Notes: a model not told the origin generated them from the letters alone. A stretch of DNA of 64,000 nucleotides from Marinobacterium sedimentorum (GCF_024267675.1 NZ_JALDYX010000024.1:1-64000); one strand, 5' to 3'. Shown: positions 43,695-52,124, counted from the stretch's first letter. Program-made: numbers and translations.

Positions 43695-43728
43695 AGCTAT
43701 GCCGATAACGTAGTTTATCGGCATAGCT
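43695..43728 (-). terminator. 14-bp hairpin downstream of truncated hsdR
   Basis: AGCTATGCCGATAA pairs perfectly with TTATCGGCATAGCT around the loop CGTAGT. On the minus strand it is followed by AAGTATCTTTTTGTTTTTAA, a plausible U-tract. Same stem and flank as at 38297-38342, with a different loop. Confidence 0.6.
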
Positions 43729-43771
43729 ACATATGCAGGGCGGGATATGGTCAAAAAATACAGAATACGTA

Positions 43772-44300
43772 TCATGGGCAATTTACCCTGCCCTTGTTGT
43801 TCAGTCGTCGCAGAATTTCAGACAGAAACTCGTCTTTCCTGTCCCTCGCCTTCGCACTGCCAATATCGCTGCCTGGCTCCAGACCGTATTCAGAAGCGTC
43901 TTCCTGCAACTTCAGGTCCTGGTGGCGGATTTTGGACAGTCTGTAATGACTCAGCATAACGTTACTGAGATCAACATCATCGTCGTCATCGCCCTCTGTT
44001 TCGCGCAGCAACGGACGCAGGTGGCGCCCGTAGAGGTTCAGATTCTCCAAGTCTTTATCTTCATAATCAACGATTTGTGACATAAACTCGTAGTATCGCG
44101 TAAAGCTGCCAAGATCCTTTTTGAAGATCTCGAGCCCATCCTTTTCCTGCTTGCAGGCTGCAAGGCTGTTTTCCGCATTGGATATCAGTACAACATCACC
44201 CGTAGCCTTGGTGCGTTCGAACATCGCCCTCGCCTGCTTGTAGGCATCGGAAGCGGAGGTGTAGCGTTTCCGCCAACGATCACGGGAAGGCATACAGATA
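43772..44300 (-). pseudogene. hsdR: truncated hsdR (C-terminal part of type I restriction subunit R)
   Basis: About 175 residues resembling the C-terminal helical region of type I restriction motor subunits: AYKQARAMFERTKATGDVVL, KKDLGSFTRYYEFMSQIVDY and LYGRHLRPLLRE, ending in a basic tail. The nuclease and helicase domains, about 800 residues, are missing upstream. The frame remains open to 44362, but those first residues look unrelated. No hsdM or hsdS is present. A shorter piece recurs at 51325-51590. Confidence 0.75.
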
Positions 44301-44358
44301 ATGCTTATGATGGATGTGTTGTGGCCCGCTCTGCCGAGGCCAAAGCGCCGGGTATCAT

Positions 44359-44862
44359 TCAAGTCGACTGCTGGGCAGGTCTGGCACTCGCGACACAGGC
44401 AACCAGATTCAGCGCGACCAGGACAAGGTATTTGGTGTCCTCCTGGCTGTTTTCCAGTATCCCTGCTTCTTCTAGTCTGCCGAACACAAATGCCAGCAGC
44501 GAGGGTTCGGTTTGGAAGGCTTCGTACTGCCCGATGGATTCTTCCTGTAGCAATCGGGACAAGCCTTCGGAAAACTTCACCGTGGCAACAAGTCGTTGCA
44601 GCGCCCGTTCCTGATCAGCTTCCGTGATGAGCTGCAGCCGGGTTACAGATGCTTTTAGCGCCAGATGGATCACTATCAATATTTCCAGCACCACTTCAAT
44701 CTGTGGCAGCTCCTGCTCCATGCGCGACAACGCCAGCACAGAGGCGAGGAGATTCGGCTGTGCCTGGTAAATTTCGTCGCAAAGCTGCTCTTTGTCGCCA
44801 AGTGTCATGCCTTCAAGCAGGCTGATGGCCGAGGCCAGACTGGCGTTCGATATCTTTCCCAT
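44359..44862 (-). CDS. hypothetical helical protein, 167 aa
   Basis: An all-helical, Leu- and Glu-rich protein (ISLLEGMTLGDKEQLCDEIY, VVLEILIVIHLALKASVTRL) with a Cys/Ala-rich C terminus. No signal peptide; one hydrophobic stretch in the middle (VLEILIVIHLAL) is too short and polar at its edges to be a clear membrane helix. I do not recognise the family. It lies directly upstream of the hsdR remnant on the same strand and could belong to the lost locus. Confidence 0.6.
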   Translation of the reverse strand: MGKISNASLASAISLLEGMTLGDKEQLCDEIYQAQPNLLASVLALSRMEQELPQIEVVLEILIVIHLALKASVTRLQLITEADQERALQRLVATVKFSEGLSRLLQEESIGQYEAFQTEPSLLAFVFGRLEEAGILENSQEDTKYLVLVALNLVACVASARPAQQST

Positions 44863-44954
44863 TCAACAAGGCTCTTTTCTATTCATTGGTTGTGGCACGC
44901 CTGTGGCCTAAAGCGACGCCTGGATCTCTGATACGCATGCCTGTACGGCGAATC

Positions 44955-45050
44955 AGTGTACGCGGGATTAGCTTCCCAGAGGGGCTTAATGTTGATAGAC
45001 CGTTGATTCTATTTGAGATTATGCTAGTCAAAAAATGGGACTATGAAGAC
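44955..45050 (-). pseudogene. higB 5' remnant with promoter
   Basis: TACGCGGGATTAGCTTCCCA and the following bases match the start of higB at 42290-42343, and AAAATGGGACTATGA matches its promoter-operator region. Only the first 15-20 codons survive. It occupies part of the 314-nt gap between the 167-aa gene and rimK; the rest holds nothing clear. Confidence 0.6.
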
Positions 45051-45176
45051 CCCTCTGGGTTCGCCAGGGACGCATCACGTAACAGCGCGCAATGCGATTT
45101 ATACCCACGCCAACCACCAATTTATCGATATTTGCTATGCTTAAAGCCCCTATCAGGTAAATGATTAGGCCATGTT

Positions 45177-46361
45177 ATGAAACTCGCTATCCTTTCCTGT
45201 GGACCAAACTCCTATAGCACCCGCAGATTAAAAGAAGCTGCCGAGTCCCGTGGGCATAAGGTAAAAGTACTTAACACCTTAAAATTTGCGATCGATCTTG
45301 ATCGCGGCTCTCCTGATCTCTATTACCGACAGCAGCAGCTTAGCGATTATGATGCGGTATTACCCCGTATTGGTGCTTCTATCACCTACTACGGAACGGC
45401 CGTCGTTCGTCAGTTTCAGGAAATGGATGTTTATTGCGCCAACACGGCACACGGCATTCTGAACTCCCGAGACAAGCTGAGAAGCTTGCAGATTTTAAGT
45501 CGCCATCACCTCGGCATTCCAAAAACCAACTTCGTACGTGATAAAAAGGATGTCCTCCCCGCCATAGAACGTGTGGGTAATGCGCCGGTTATTATCAAAC
45601 TCATTGAAGGTACTCAGGGTATTGGCGTCCTGCTCGCCGAATCGACCAAGTCTGCTGAGGCGATTATTGAGTTGCTGCAAAGCCAGAAACAAAACGTGCT
45701 GGTACAAAAATTTGTAGCGGAAAGCAAAGGGAAAGACATTCGCGCACTGGTTGTCGGTGACCGGGTGGTCGCCGCTATGCGTCGTGTGGCGCAAGGACAG
45801 GAGTTTCGGAGCAATGTACACAGGGGCGGTGTGGCTGAACCTGTTGAGCTAAGCGAAGAGTACAAAAACACGGCCGTTAAGGCCGCGCAAATACTGGGGC
45901 TTCAGGTGGCCGGAGTTGACATGCTCGAAGGGAAAGATGGCCCCCAGATTATGGAGGTAAACTCCTCGCCCGGCTTGGAGGGCATCGAAAACTGCACTCA
46001 GCTTGATATTGCCGGCGCCATCATCGATTACATTGCCGCTCAGGTAGATTTCCCCGAAATCGATGTCCGCCAGCGCCTGACCGTGAGCCGTGGCTACGGT
46101 GTCGCCGAAATATATGTGCCGCCGGAGTCTCAATTCATAGGGAAAACCATTACGGATTCGGGGCTGTTAGAGCAGGATATTAACGTGCTAACCCTTTACC
46201 GGGATGCTAAAGCGATCCCGAATCCAAAATATTCCCGCGTGCTGGAGCCAGGAGATAAGTTACTTTGTTTCGGCAAACTGGATTCCATGCGAACGCTTGT
46301 GCCGGCAAACACCAGACGCAAAAGAAAACCGAAGGTCAAGCCGCTGGATACGGGCATCTAA
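45177..46361 (+). CDS. RimK-type ATP-grasp glutamate ligase with C-terminal RCK_C/TrkA-C-like domain
   Basis: Residues 1-295 are a RimK homologue: MKLAILSCGPNSYSTRRLKE, PRIGASITYYGTAVVRQFQE, the ATP-grasp VIIKLIEGTQGIGVLLAEST, and the metal site QIMEVNSSPGLEGIE. RimK adds glutamates to ribosomal protein S6. The added 95 residues (GYGVAEIYVPPESQFIGKTI, then VLTLYRDAKAIPNPKYSRVL, ending EPGDKLLCFGK) look like an RCK_C domain, a small-ligand sensor of potassium channels. The fusion suggests ligand control of the ligase. Codon use is AT-richer than in the flanking core genes. The start at 45177 has only a weak ribosome-binding site. Confidence 0.85.
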   Translation: MKLAILSCGPNSYSTRRLKEAAESRGHKVKVLNTLKFAIDLDRGSPDLYYRQQQLSDYDAVLPRIGASITYYGTAVVRQFQEMDVYCANTAHGILNSRDKLRSLQILSRHHLGIPKTNFVRDKKDVLPAIERVGNAPVIIKLIEGTQGIGVLLAESTKSAEAIIELLQSQKQNVLVQKFVAESKGKDIRALVVGDRVVAAMRRVAQGQEFRSNVHRGGVAEPVELSEEYKNTAVKAAQILGLQVAGVDMLEGKDGPQIMEVNSSPGLEGIENCTQLDIAGAIIDYIAAQVDFPEIDVRQRLTVSRGYGVAEIYVPPESQFIGKTITDSGLLEQDINVLTLYRDAKAIPNPKYSRVLEPGDKLLCFGKLDSMRTLVPANTRRKRKPKVKPLDTGI

Positions 46362-46401
46362 TCTAATCATCTTTGGCCTATGAAAAAGGCAGGACGCTCA
46401 G

Positions 46402-48339
46402 ATGCCCAGCCCGTTTCGGCGCCGTCACGAACAGCACATTGCATCACGTCGCCGTAGAGCGAACTCGATATCCCCGCGACACGACACAGGGGCGGCAGCT
46501 ATTGCTCGCATCAATGAGCTCTCCCACGCAGCGCGCCCGATTTGGTTCACGCTGCTCGGTTATTTTGCCTTTGCCATAATCACGCTTCTCGGGGTCGAGG
46601 ACGCGGACTTCTTTATCGATAGTCGACAAACTCAGCTGCCAATCGTCAACGTCTCCATTCCCACGTCCAGCTTCTTCCTGTTCGCACCTACTCTGGGTAC
46701 CGCCCTCTATGTCTATTTTCACTTCCAGCTTTTAAAGCTTTGGGAAGCGCTCTCAGTGCCTGACGCCAGGATTGATGGCAAGCCGCTGGCGGAACACGTT
46801 ACGCCCTGGCTCATCAACGACTTCGGATTGTGGTTGCGAACCGACGGCAGCACAGCTGACCGTGCGCTCAGCTGGCTTTCAAACATCGTTGTCTTCACAT
46901 TGGTCTTCGTGGCATGGCCCGCGACGCTGATCGTTTTCTGGTTTCGCTCTTTCCCTGCGCACGAAGAGCGCACGACACTCGTTATAGGCGCAGCCCTGGT
47001 AATCGCGCTTACAGCGCTCTTTCAAAGCATTCTCTCGGTCTTTTCGAATCTGCGGCTGCACCGGGCCTATGGTGGCGGCAGTTGGCATCTCGTTGAGGTC
47101 ATATTGATCATCGTCCTGGCTCTCCCAATCGGTACGATCTCCTGGATCGCCACCGAGGATAGCCGGGAGGTTTGGCCGATCAGCGTGATCGACCGTGTGG
47201 TGCCCGCATGGATGGCAGCTATCCGCGATAGCTTTACACTTTGGCCTGCCGATCTGGCGGAAGTGGAACTCGTGCCCCGCTCCCCCGGCTTCCTCGAATA
47301 CGACGTCCACCGCAGCCAGTTCCGCGTCGAGTGGTGCCGGCGACAGGGTTTGTCAATGGACGTCTGTGGGCCCTATGTTGCGAGGGTCGCTAACACACCA
47401 CTCCATGTAGTCGATGCCCGCAGGAGTTGGTGCCTCAAATGGGAGTTGCCTGTTGATTGCAAAACTTACATCAACACACTTGATCGAGATTTCGACAGCG
47501 CGTGGCGCATCGAGCGTCGCGCTGCAATCAACGCCCTTGAGTCCAGAAACCTCAGGCAAGCCGACCTAAGAAACGCCAGGTTGGTCCTTGCATCGCTTGT
47601 CGGGTCGGATCTGCGCGGAGCACGTCTGGCCAGGGCGGATCTGAGTGGAGCCGAGTTGGAGGGGGTGGATCTGCGCGCAGCACAGCTGAAGGGGGCGAAA
47701 CTCAGCGGAGCAAAGCTGGAAGGCGCGAACCTCCGGGAGGCAGATCTTGAGGGGGCACATCTCTTCGAGGCAGAGTTAGAGGGGGCGAACTTCCGCGCCG
47801 CAAAGCTGAACAGGGCAGACTTCCGCGCGGCACGACTGGCGGGCGCGGATCTTCGCTCGGCACAGCTGACGGGAGCGGACCTCAGCTGGGCAAAGCTGGA
47901 GGGGACGAACCTCCGCGGGGCAAAGCTGATGAGGGCGAACCTCCAGGCGGCAAAACTGGATGGGGCGGACCTCTTCGAGGCAGGGCTGGAGGGCGCGGAT
48001 CTCCGCGCGGCACAGCTGACAGGGGCGTACATCAACCGGGCAAAGTTCGAATCCACTGACGTGAAGGCTGCAACGTTCAGCGGCGCGGCCCTTAGATCTG
48101 TGAATTGTATAGAGATGCTAAACCTTGTGCCTGACCAGATCATCTCAGCCTTTGGCGATGGCTCGGTCACGCTGCCAGACGGCTGGGACTGGCCCACGCA
48201 CTGGCCCCGCGAAAACTTGGGCAACGAAGCGTTCTATGGCCGTTGGCGCTATTGGCGGGAGGCGCAGAACCTGCCCTGGCCACCACCAGGCAAGGCGCTT
48301 GAAAGGCTCGCTCGCTTCGAGGCCATAGCGCCCGAATAA
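46402..48339 (+). CDS. membrane protein with long pentapeptide-repeat domain
   Basis: 645 aa. A basic N terminus precedes at least four membrane helices (about 45-65, 90-110, 165-190, 205-225, 240-260; for example IVVFTLVFVAWPATLIVFWF). A soluble part follows, then about 180 residues (395-575) of A(D/N)L-x-x pentapeptide repeats forming a right-handed beta-helix, and a Trp-rich C terminus. Similar multi-domain proteins occur in accessory DNA, and their function is unknown. It follows rimK by 40 nt and may be co-transcribed with it. It has a higher GC content than rimK. Confidence 0.85.
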   Translation: MPSPFRRRHEQHIASRRRRANSISPRHDTGAAAIARINELSHAARPIWFTLLGYFAFAIITLLGVEDADFFIDSRQTQLPIVNVSIPTSSFFLFAPTLGTALYVYFHFQLLKLWEALSVPDARIDGKPLAEHVTPWLINDFGLWLRTDGSTADRALSWLSNIVVFTLVFVAWPATLIVFWFRSFPAHEERTTLVIGAALVIALTALFQSILSVFSNLRLHRAYGGGSWHLVEVILIIVLALPIGTISWIATEDSREVWPISVIDRVVPAWMAAIRDSFTLWPADLAEVELVPRSPGFLEYDVHRSQFRVEWCRRQGLSMDVCGPYVARVANTPLHVVDARRSWCLKWELPVDCKTYINTLDRDFDSAWRIERRAAINALESRNLRQADLRNARLVLASLVGSDLRGARLARADLSGAELEGVDLRAAQLKGAKLSGAKLEGANLREADLEGAHLFEAELEGANFRAAKLNRADFRAARLAGADLRSAQLTGADLSWAKLEGTNLRGAKLMRANLQAAKLDGADLFEAGLEGADLRAAQLTGAYINRAKFESTDVKAATFSGAALRSVNCIEMLNLVPDQIISAFGDGSVTLPDGWDWPTHWPRENLGNEAFYGRWRYWREAQNLPWPPPGKALERLARFEAIAPE

Positions 48340-48592
48340 CAGCCTTTTCCCCGGGGGACCCAAGCTGATCAACTGTGCTGACTGAAGTGCACTGATGATG
48401 TGGCGTGCGAGGCGCACTCTCTGGGCTTAGTAAAACCTCGCCCAATCCGGCACGACAGGCTTGATGGGACATCACTGCCCGCGGATAAGGGAAAGCAAGG
48501 GCGTAAGGCGAATAGTGCATCTAAAGGTACGGAAAGCTTGCTACTGGTTAGGACAACGTGACACGCTGCTTGTTATTGCTGTTCAGCCATGA

Positions 48593-49002
48593 TTTTTCGA
48601 TTACGTTTGGAGCTGCAACTCAAGCGTACATTCGGGTTCATCTTGATCAGGAAATCTGGCCTCATAGCCCATCGCGGCATAGCCTTTTTCCCATTTCTTG
48701 AACATACGTTGCAACATGGGTAATGAACAGTCCAGATAGTCGTATATTGTGACCTTCTCTTTACCCTCGATTTCCCGGTGCAGGCGGCCGGCATACTGTG
48801 CTAGCGTTCCTTTCCAGGCAATTGGCAGCGCAAGAAAGAGCGTCTCCAGTCGCGGCAGGTCAAAGCCTTCGCCTACATACTTGCCTGTGGCAACCACTAC
48901 TTGAGCTGATGCCAACTGCTCGTTCGCAATCTTGCGTTCTTTCGCCTGCATCGCTCCCCTTAACACCACTACGCTGAGGCCTCTCGATGCCAGCAGCTTC
49001 GC
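48593..49002 (-). pseudogene. C-terminal fragment of a second primase-helicase copy
   Basis: About 135 residues nearly identical to the end of the helicase at 39219: VVATGKYVGEGFDLPRLETL, QYAGRLHREIEGKEKVTIYD and the terminal ECTLELQLQT. DNA similarity begins abruptly at about 48593 and stops at about 49002, where unrelated sequence joins. Without the ATPase motifs it cannot be a helicase. A piece of the N-terminal coding end lies at 50935-50995. Confidence 0.85.
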
Positions 49003-49035
49003 AAAGGTCCACCTTGCCGTGTAGTACCTGCAGCC

Positions 49036-49392
49036 CTATTTCCTCGGTGGAATTTTGCTGCAACACCAGGGTTCATGCTGGGCACTGTCGCGAGCATTCT
49101 GGTCGGTGTAGCGGTACCAGCCCTCCTTGAACCGGGTCCACCAGCCATGATCCAGATCGCTGCCATGCCGGCGCACGATCGCTTCGACCTGTTCGAGCTG
49201 CAGCACGGAAGCATCGTAGGCGATATCCAGTCTGCGCGTTTCCGGATCGAGCGCAACACTGTCGACACCTATCAGTGGCTCTATTTCCAGCGCAATTGCC
49301 CTGGCTTTATCGACGTCCAGGTCTTCGAGTTTCAGATGGCGCTTTACCAGATACGCATCATGAACGCCGGGCTTGTGATCGATATCGGACAT
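49036..49392 (-). CDS. small protein with heavy-metal-associated-like fold
   Basis: 118 aa from ATG 49392, with GAGGAAG 8 nt upstream. The pattern KPGVHDAYLVKRHLKLEDLD, LIGVDSVALDPETRRLDIAY and VEAIVRRHGSDLDHGWW suggests a beta-alpha-beta fold like HMA metal-binding domains, but without the usual N-terminal CxxC; two Cys occur near the C terminus (WCCSKIPP). Its last residues may come from fused sequence. It is paralogous to the broken gene at 49913-50301. Family not certain. Confidence 0.6.
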   Translation of the reverse strand: MSDIDHKPGVHDAYLVKRHLKLEDLDVDKARAIALEIEPLIGVDSVALDPETRRLDIAYDASVLQLEQVEAIVRRHGSDLDHGWWTRFKEGWYRYTDQNARDSAQHEPWCCSKIPPRK

Positions 49393-49451
49393 TCGGGTCT
49401 TCCTCTTCGTTGATTCCGGATTGCAGGCACCCGTCGCTTCAGCGGCTTCTT

Positions 49452-49910
49452 TCAAATACCGCCGAGGCGATTGCCGCCCTGGCTCATCTGCATCGCCGCG
49501 TGCGTTTCGATGTCGATCAGGTTCTGCAGCAACTCCCGCGCCGATCCACCAGAAGACTGGGCAAACAGGTAGCGGTAAAGCTCGATCGCCAGGTTGTGCT
49601 GTTCGAGAATTCGAGCCATCAACACCGCGATATCCTGGGTGTCGAGTTCGCCGTCACACAACATTGTGGCCTGCGCGGGATTCTTGTCGAAGTATTCATA
49701 ACACCAGGTATTCAGCGCCTGGCTGCTGGCCATCTCCTCGAACCGGTCGATTACCTGGGCCAACCGATCCTCATGCTGCTCGAGATAGTCGAGCAGCAGC
49801 TGCGCACGCTCACTGACGACCCGGTCCTCGCAATGTTTCAAGCAACCGGACAACTGGCGGTGAAGCTCGGCCGTCCAGTGCAGTACGTCTTTAAGGGTTT
49901 CTATTTGCAT
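49452..49910 (-). CDS. helical-bundle protein (hemerythrin/ferritin-like), function unknown
   Basis: 152 aa from ATG 49910 (AGAGGA upstream). Predominantly helical with His/Glu-rich helices: VLHWTAELHRQLSGCLKHCE, LLDYLEQHEDRLAQVIDRFE, ILEQHNLAIELYRYLFAQS and LIDIETHAAMQMSQGG. Spaced His and Glu residues could bind a di-metal site. Similar proteins occur in Pseudomonas next to metal P-type ATPases as I recall; that link is inference. It sits between two paralogous HMA-like genes. Confidence 0.65.
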   Translation of the reverse strand: MQIETLKDVLHWTAELHRQLSGCLKHCEDRVVSERAQLLLDYLEQHEDRLAQVIDRFEEMASSQALNTWCYEYFDKNPAQATMLCDGELDTQDIAVLMARILEQHNLAIELYRYLFAQSSGGSARELLQNLIDIETHAAMQMSQGGNRLGGI

Positions 49911-49912
49911 AA

Positions 49913-50301
49913 TCAGATCCTCTGGATATCCAAGGTTTTTCGATATTGCGCCACGTCCACCTGATAAGTCGCATACCGTCGCGCATGGCCGCCAGCGTCT
50001 GGTGTTCGCCATGCACCAGATGAGCAGTGGGCCTTGTGCCTGACATTGTCCCGGATGTTCTGGTCGGTGAAGCGATACCAGCCCTGCTCGAGTTCACCAC
50101 CATGCTTGCGCAAGACTTCCCTGACCTCCCCGCTCTGTGGCTGCGAGGCGTCGTATACGATATCGGGACACCGGCTTTGGCTGTCGAGTGTCACAGCTTC
50201 AACGCCCAGCCATTGCCCGATTTCCTCGACGATGGCGCTGGCAGATGGCGCTTCACCAGATGCGCATCATGAACGCCGGGCTTGTGGTCTTTTTCGGTCA
50301 T
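49913..50301 (-). pseudogene. frameshifted paralogue of the 49036-49392 gene
   Basis: It begins MTEKDHKPGVHDAHLVKRHL at 50301 (GGAG upstream), then loses about 11 codons plus a frame-changing number of bases. The rest continues in another frame (VEEIGQWLGVEAVTLDSQS, then EVREVLRKHGGELEQGWYRF). Compared with the intact paralogue, the missing part corresponds to KLEDLDVDKAR. The result is a broken gene. Confidence 0.7.
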
Positions 50302-50362
50302 GGGACGTCTCCGCCATTGCTTGATCACTGCGATCGATATCCGGACTGCCTTGACCATTGCC

Positions 50363-50390
50363 TTTGCCCTTTGCCCTTTGCCCTTTGCCC
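50363..50390. repeat. TTTGCCC heptamer, four tandem copies
   Basis: Four exact TTTGCCC units directly after the methyltransferase-like remnant on the minus strand. Length changes here would shift the reading frame that connects the remnant to the downstream pseudogene. Confidence 0.9.
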
Positions 50391-50565
50391 CCGCAGTTTG
50401 GGGGATAAAGGCCGGTTTCTTCGCGCTGTAGCAGCGGTGCTCATCACCGAATTCCCGTATCACCAGCGCTTCCTCACACATCGCCAGTCGAATATAAACC
50501 ACCACCAGTATTGCAAACATGATCAGCGTCAGGAGTGTTGGCCATTGCAGCAAGAATCCGAACAT
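50391..50565 (-). pseudogene. C-terminal remnant of an isoprenylcysteine-methyltransferase-like membrane protein
   Basis: MFGFLLQWPTLLTLIMFAIL followed by MCEEALVIREFGDEHRCYSA and KKPAFIP matches the last helix and C-terminal tail of the ICMT/phospholipid methyltransferase family (EE-x(5,7)-FG-x(4)-Y-x(4)-P-x-FIP). Only about 58 residues remain; the frame then runs through the heptamer repeats into the next gene. Confidence 0.55.
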
Positions 50566-50934
50566 GATCAGAACTCAGGCGACATACGGCGGATAAGCCA
50601 GTCTTACGGGACAGTAGCAGTCCGAGGCGGGTGTCATAGCGCACCGTATCCGGTGCCCTTCAGATTTCTGGCGAGCTCGTTAACCGTCATTGCACTCATC
50701 TCTATACTAGCTTACTCCTATGCTAGAACCTGTGAGGATGAAACCGCTGCTGCCCACCCTGCTGTTGGGGAGGGCCGCCGCTTCATGGCTATCGGATGCA
50801 CTGATGCTGATCGCCCGGCGTACCTTCAAGCATCGGGAGGGGTTATCGAAGCCGCGCAAGCCACGACCCAAACCGCATAAGCACATGAGCCAGAAGCCGT
50901 GCTGACGATCTCATGCCTTAATATGGGTGGATTG

Positions 50935-50995
50935 CCTGAAGAGGTCGCGAAACAACTGTGCCTTTTGTTCCGCGCTGAGTATCACCAGCGGATAA
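50935..50995 (-). pseudogene. N-terminal fragment of the second primase-helicase copy
   Basis: GAAGAGGTCGCGAAACAACT and the following bases match the helicase gene near 41430-41490, about 20 codons around residues 50-70. The 50566-50934 stretch upstream of it holds no gene I can support; a 61-codon ORF at 50720-50905 has no recognisable features. Confidence 0.55.
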
Positions 50996-51029
50996 GAATG
51001 TGATGCATGCAGCAGCGCTATCTTGCAGT

Positions 51030-51310
51030 CGGCATCAGTGCGGATCGGTTTGATGTCCATCTTCCGTTACCTCTGGCGTTAAATCGTCCCGACATCGATC
51101 TGGTCATATTGAACATGAGTGCCGATAAAGCGGACGTAGACCACACGATAGGCATAGTTGACCCAGACCACCAACCGGTACTTGTTCCCAGCAATGTTGA
51201 ACAGCCCCCGGCCATCCTTGAGTATGTTGGCGTTGCGAAAGTCCTGTTTGACCTCAGCGGGCGAACCCCAGTGTGCTTCCGTCGCATCCGCGTACGCGGG
51301 ATTGTCTTCC
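51030..51310 (-). pseudogene. higA 5' end and partial higB, second copy
   Basis: GTGCGGATCGGTTTGATGTCCATCTTCC... (51035 onward) repeats the start of higA and its 18-nt spacing from higB; higB then follows from its stop codon side (51080) to about 51310, with an internal deletion near 51275 compared with the intact gene. Neither gene can be functional. Confidence 0.75.
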
Positions 51311-51590
51311 CAGCGAGTTCAATGCAGAGATCATCGTTATCGACGTTTCCGCCATCGCTTTCACGACGCAACAACTCGCAGTATCGCGTAAAGATCCCGA
51401 GATCCTTTTTGAAGGTCTCGAGCCCATCCTTTTCCTGCTTGCAGGCCGCAAGGCTGTTTCCCGCATTGGATATCAGCACAACATCCCCCGCAGTCTTGGT
51501 GAGTTCGAACATCGCCCTCGCCTGCTTGTAGGCATCGGAGGCTGGCGCGTATCGTTATTGCCAGCGTTGAACAGGTGCTAACCGCAGCAT
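51311..51590 (-). pseudogene. hsdR fragment, second copy
   Basis: The segment reading FELTKTAGDVVLISNAGNSL, then AACKQEKDGLETFKKDLGIF, parallels the hsdR remnant at 44080-44250, fused to the end of the higB fragment. Both flanks are abrupt. Tandem ATCACGG copies follow at about 51610-51630. Confidence 0.7.
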
Positions 51591-51623
51591 TGCGTTTCGA
51601 TTTCGCGAATCACGGATCACGGA

Positions 51624-52124
51624 TCACGGATCAGAACGATCATCCGCTTTGGCCCTGAAAGTATTTAACAGCGTGCCAATGGATGCATCCTTGGCATCAA
51701 CCAGAAGGCGGGCCAACTCTTCCCTTCCTTCGTCGAAGCATTGCTCAATATCGAAGTTATTGTCGGTGCCGTACAGTATCGATTCCGCTTCCTGCAGCGA
51801 TTGCTTCTCATCGCAATAATCATCGACTTCGAGACCGACCATTACAGCGGTTACCGCAACCGTTCCGACGGTCGCGGCCGCTAATATTGCGCTGCCAATA
51901 CGTTTGGTCGATCGTTTCACTAGCCGCTTTGAGGCCGACACCTTTTTCTGCTGGTGCCTTTGTTTCATTTGCTCGACAACCTGCTTTGAGCTGCGAAGCT
52001 CTTGAAGCGCGTCAATAGATGTTGTCGCCAGCCCGAACAGGCCGAGAATGGTGTTCAGGTATAGCGAGGCGACCATCGTTACAGTGGCAAGCGTCATCGA
52101 GACGGCCCAGAAGATCTTTTTCAT
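51624..52124 (-). CDS. small membrane protein of unknown function
   Basis: 166 aa from ATG 52124 (MKKIFWAVSMTLATVTMVAS), with purine-rich CGGGAA just upstream. One N-terminal hydrophobic segment and a second at about residues 75-97 (SAILAAATVGTVAVTAVMVG) bracket a basic coiled-coil loop (VVEQMKQRHQQKKVSASKRL). The C-terminal 60 residues are acidic and soluble. I do not recognise the family. It lies downstream of the recombinase gene on the same strand. Confidence 0.6.
   Translation of the reverse strand: MKKIFWAVSMTLATVTMVASLYLNTILGLFGLATTSIDALQELRSSKQVVEQMKQRHQQKKVSASKRLVKRSTKRIGSAILAAATVGTVAVTAVMVGLEVDDYCDEKQSLQEAESILYGTDNNFDIEQCFDEGREELARLLVDAKDASIGTLLNTFRAKADDRSDP

Larger units (their letters stand above)
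42558..43771. other. gene-poor tail B (1.2 kb), paralogous to tail A
   Basis: No convincing gene. It opens with repeats of TTCAG-YTTTAAACTGGAA (near 42600, 42632 and 42710), then the folded element 42868-42934, then a stretch that once may have coded (43150-43310, reading VRPVPRKW in the plus frame), and ends with the hairpin 43695-43728. The order matches tail A. The 42379-42557 part between higB and tail B has only the hexamer repeat. Confidence 0.6.

Noticed and set aside
38463..44362. A functional BREX or type I restriction system
   Set aside because: Only C-terminal pieces of brxL and hsdR remain; pglX, brxA, brxB, brxC, hsdM and hsdS are absent.
47466..48224. Minus-strand Ser/Ala-rich frame opposite the pentapeptide repeats
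   Set aside because: Artefact of the repeat sequence on the coding strand.
50720..50905. Small ORF of 61 codons near the methyltransferase remnant
   Set aside because: No ribosome-binding site of note, biased composition, no similarity I can recognise.
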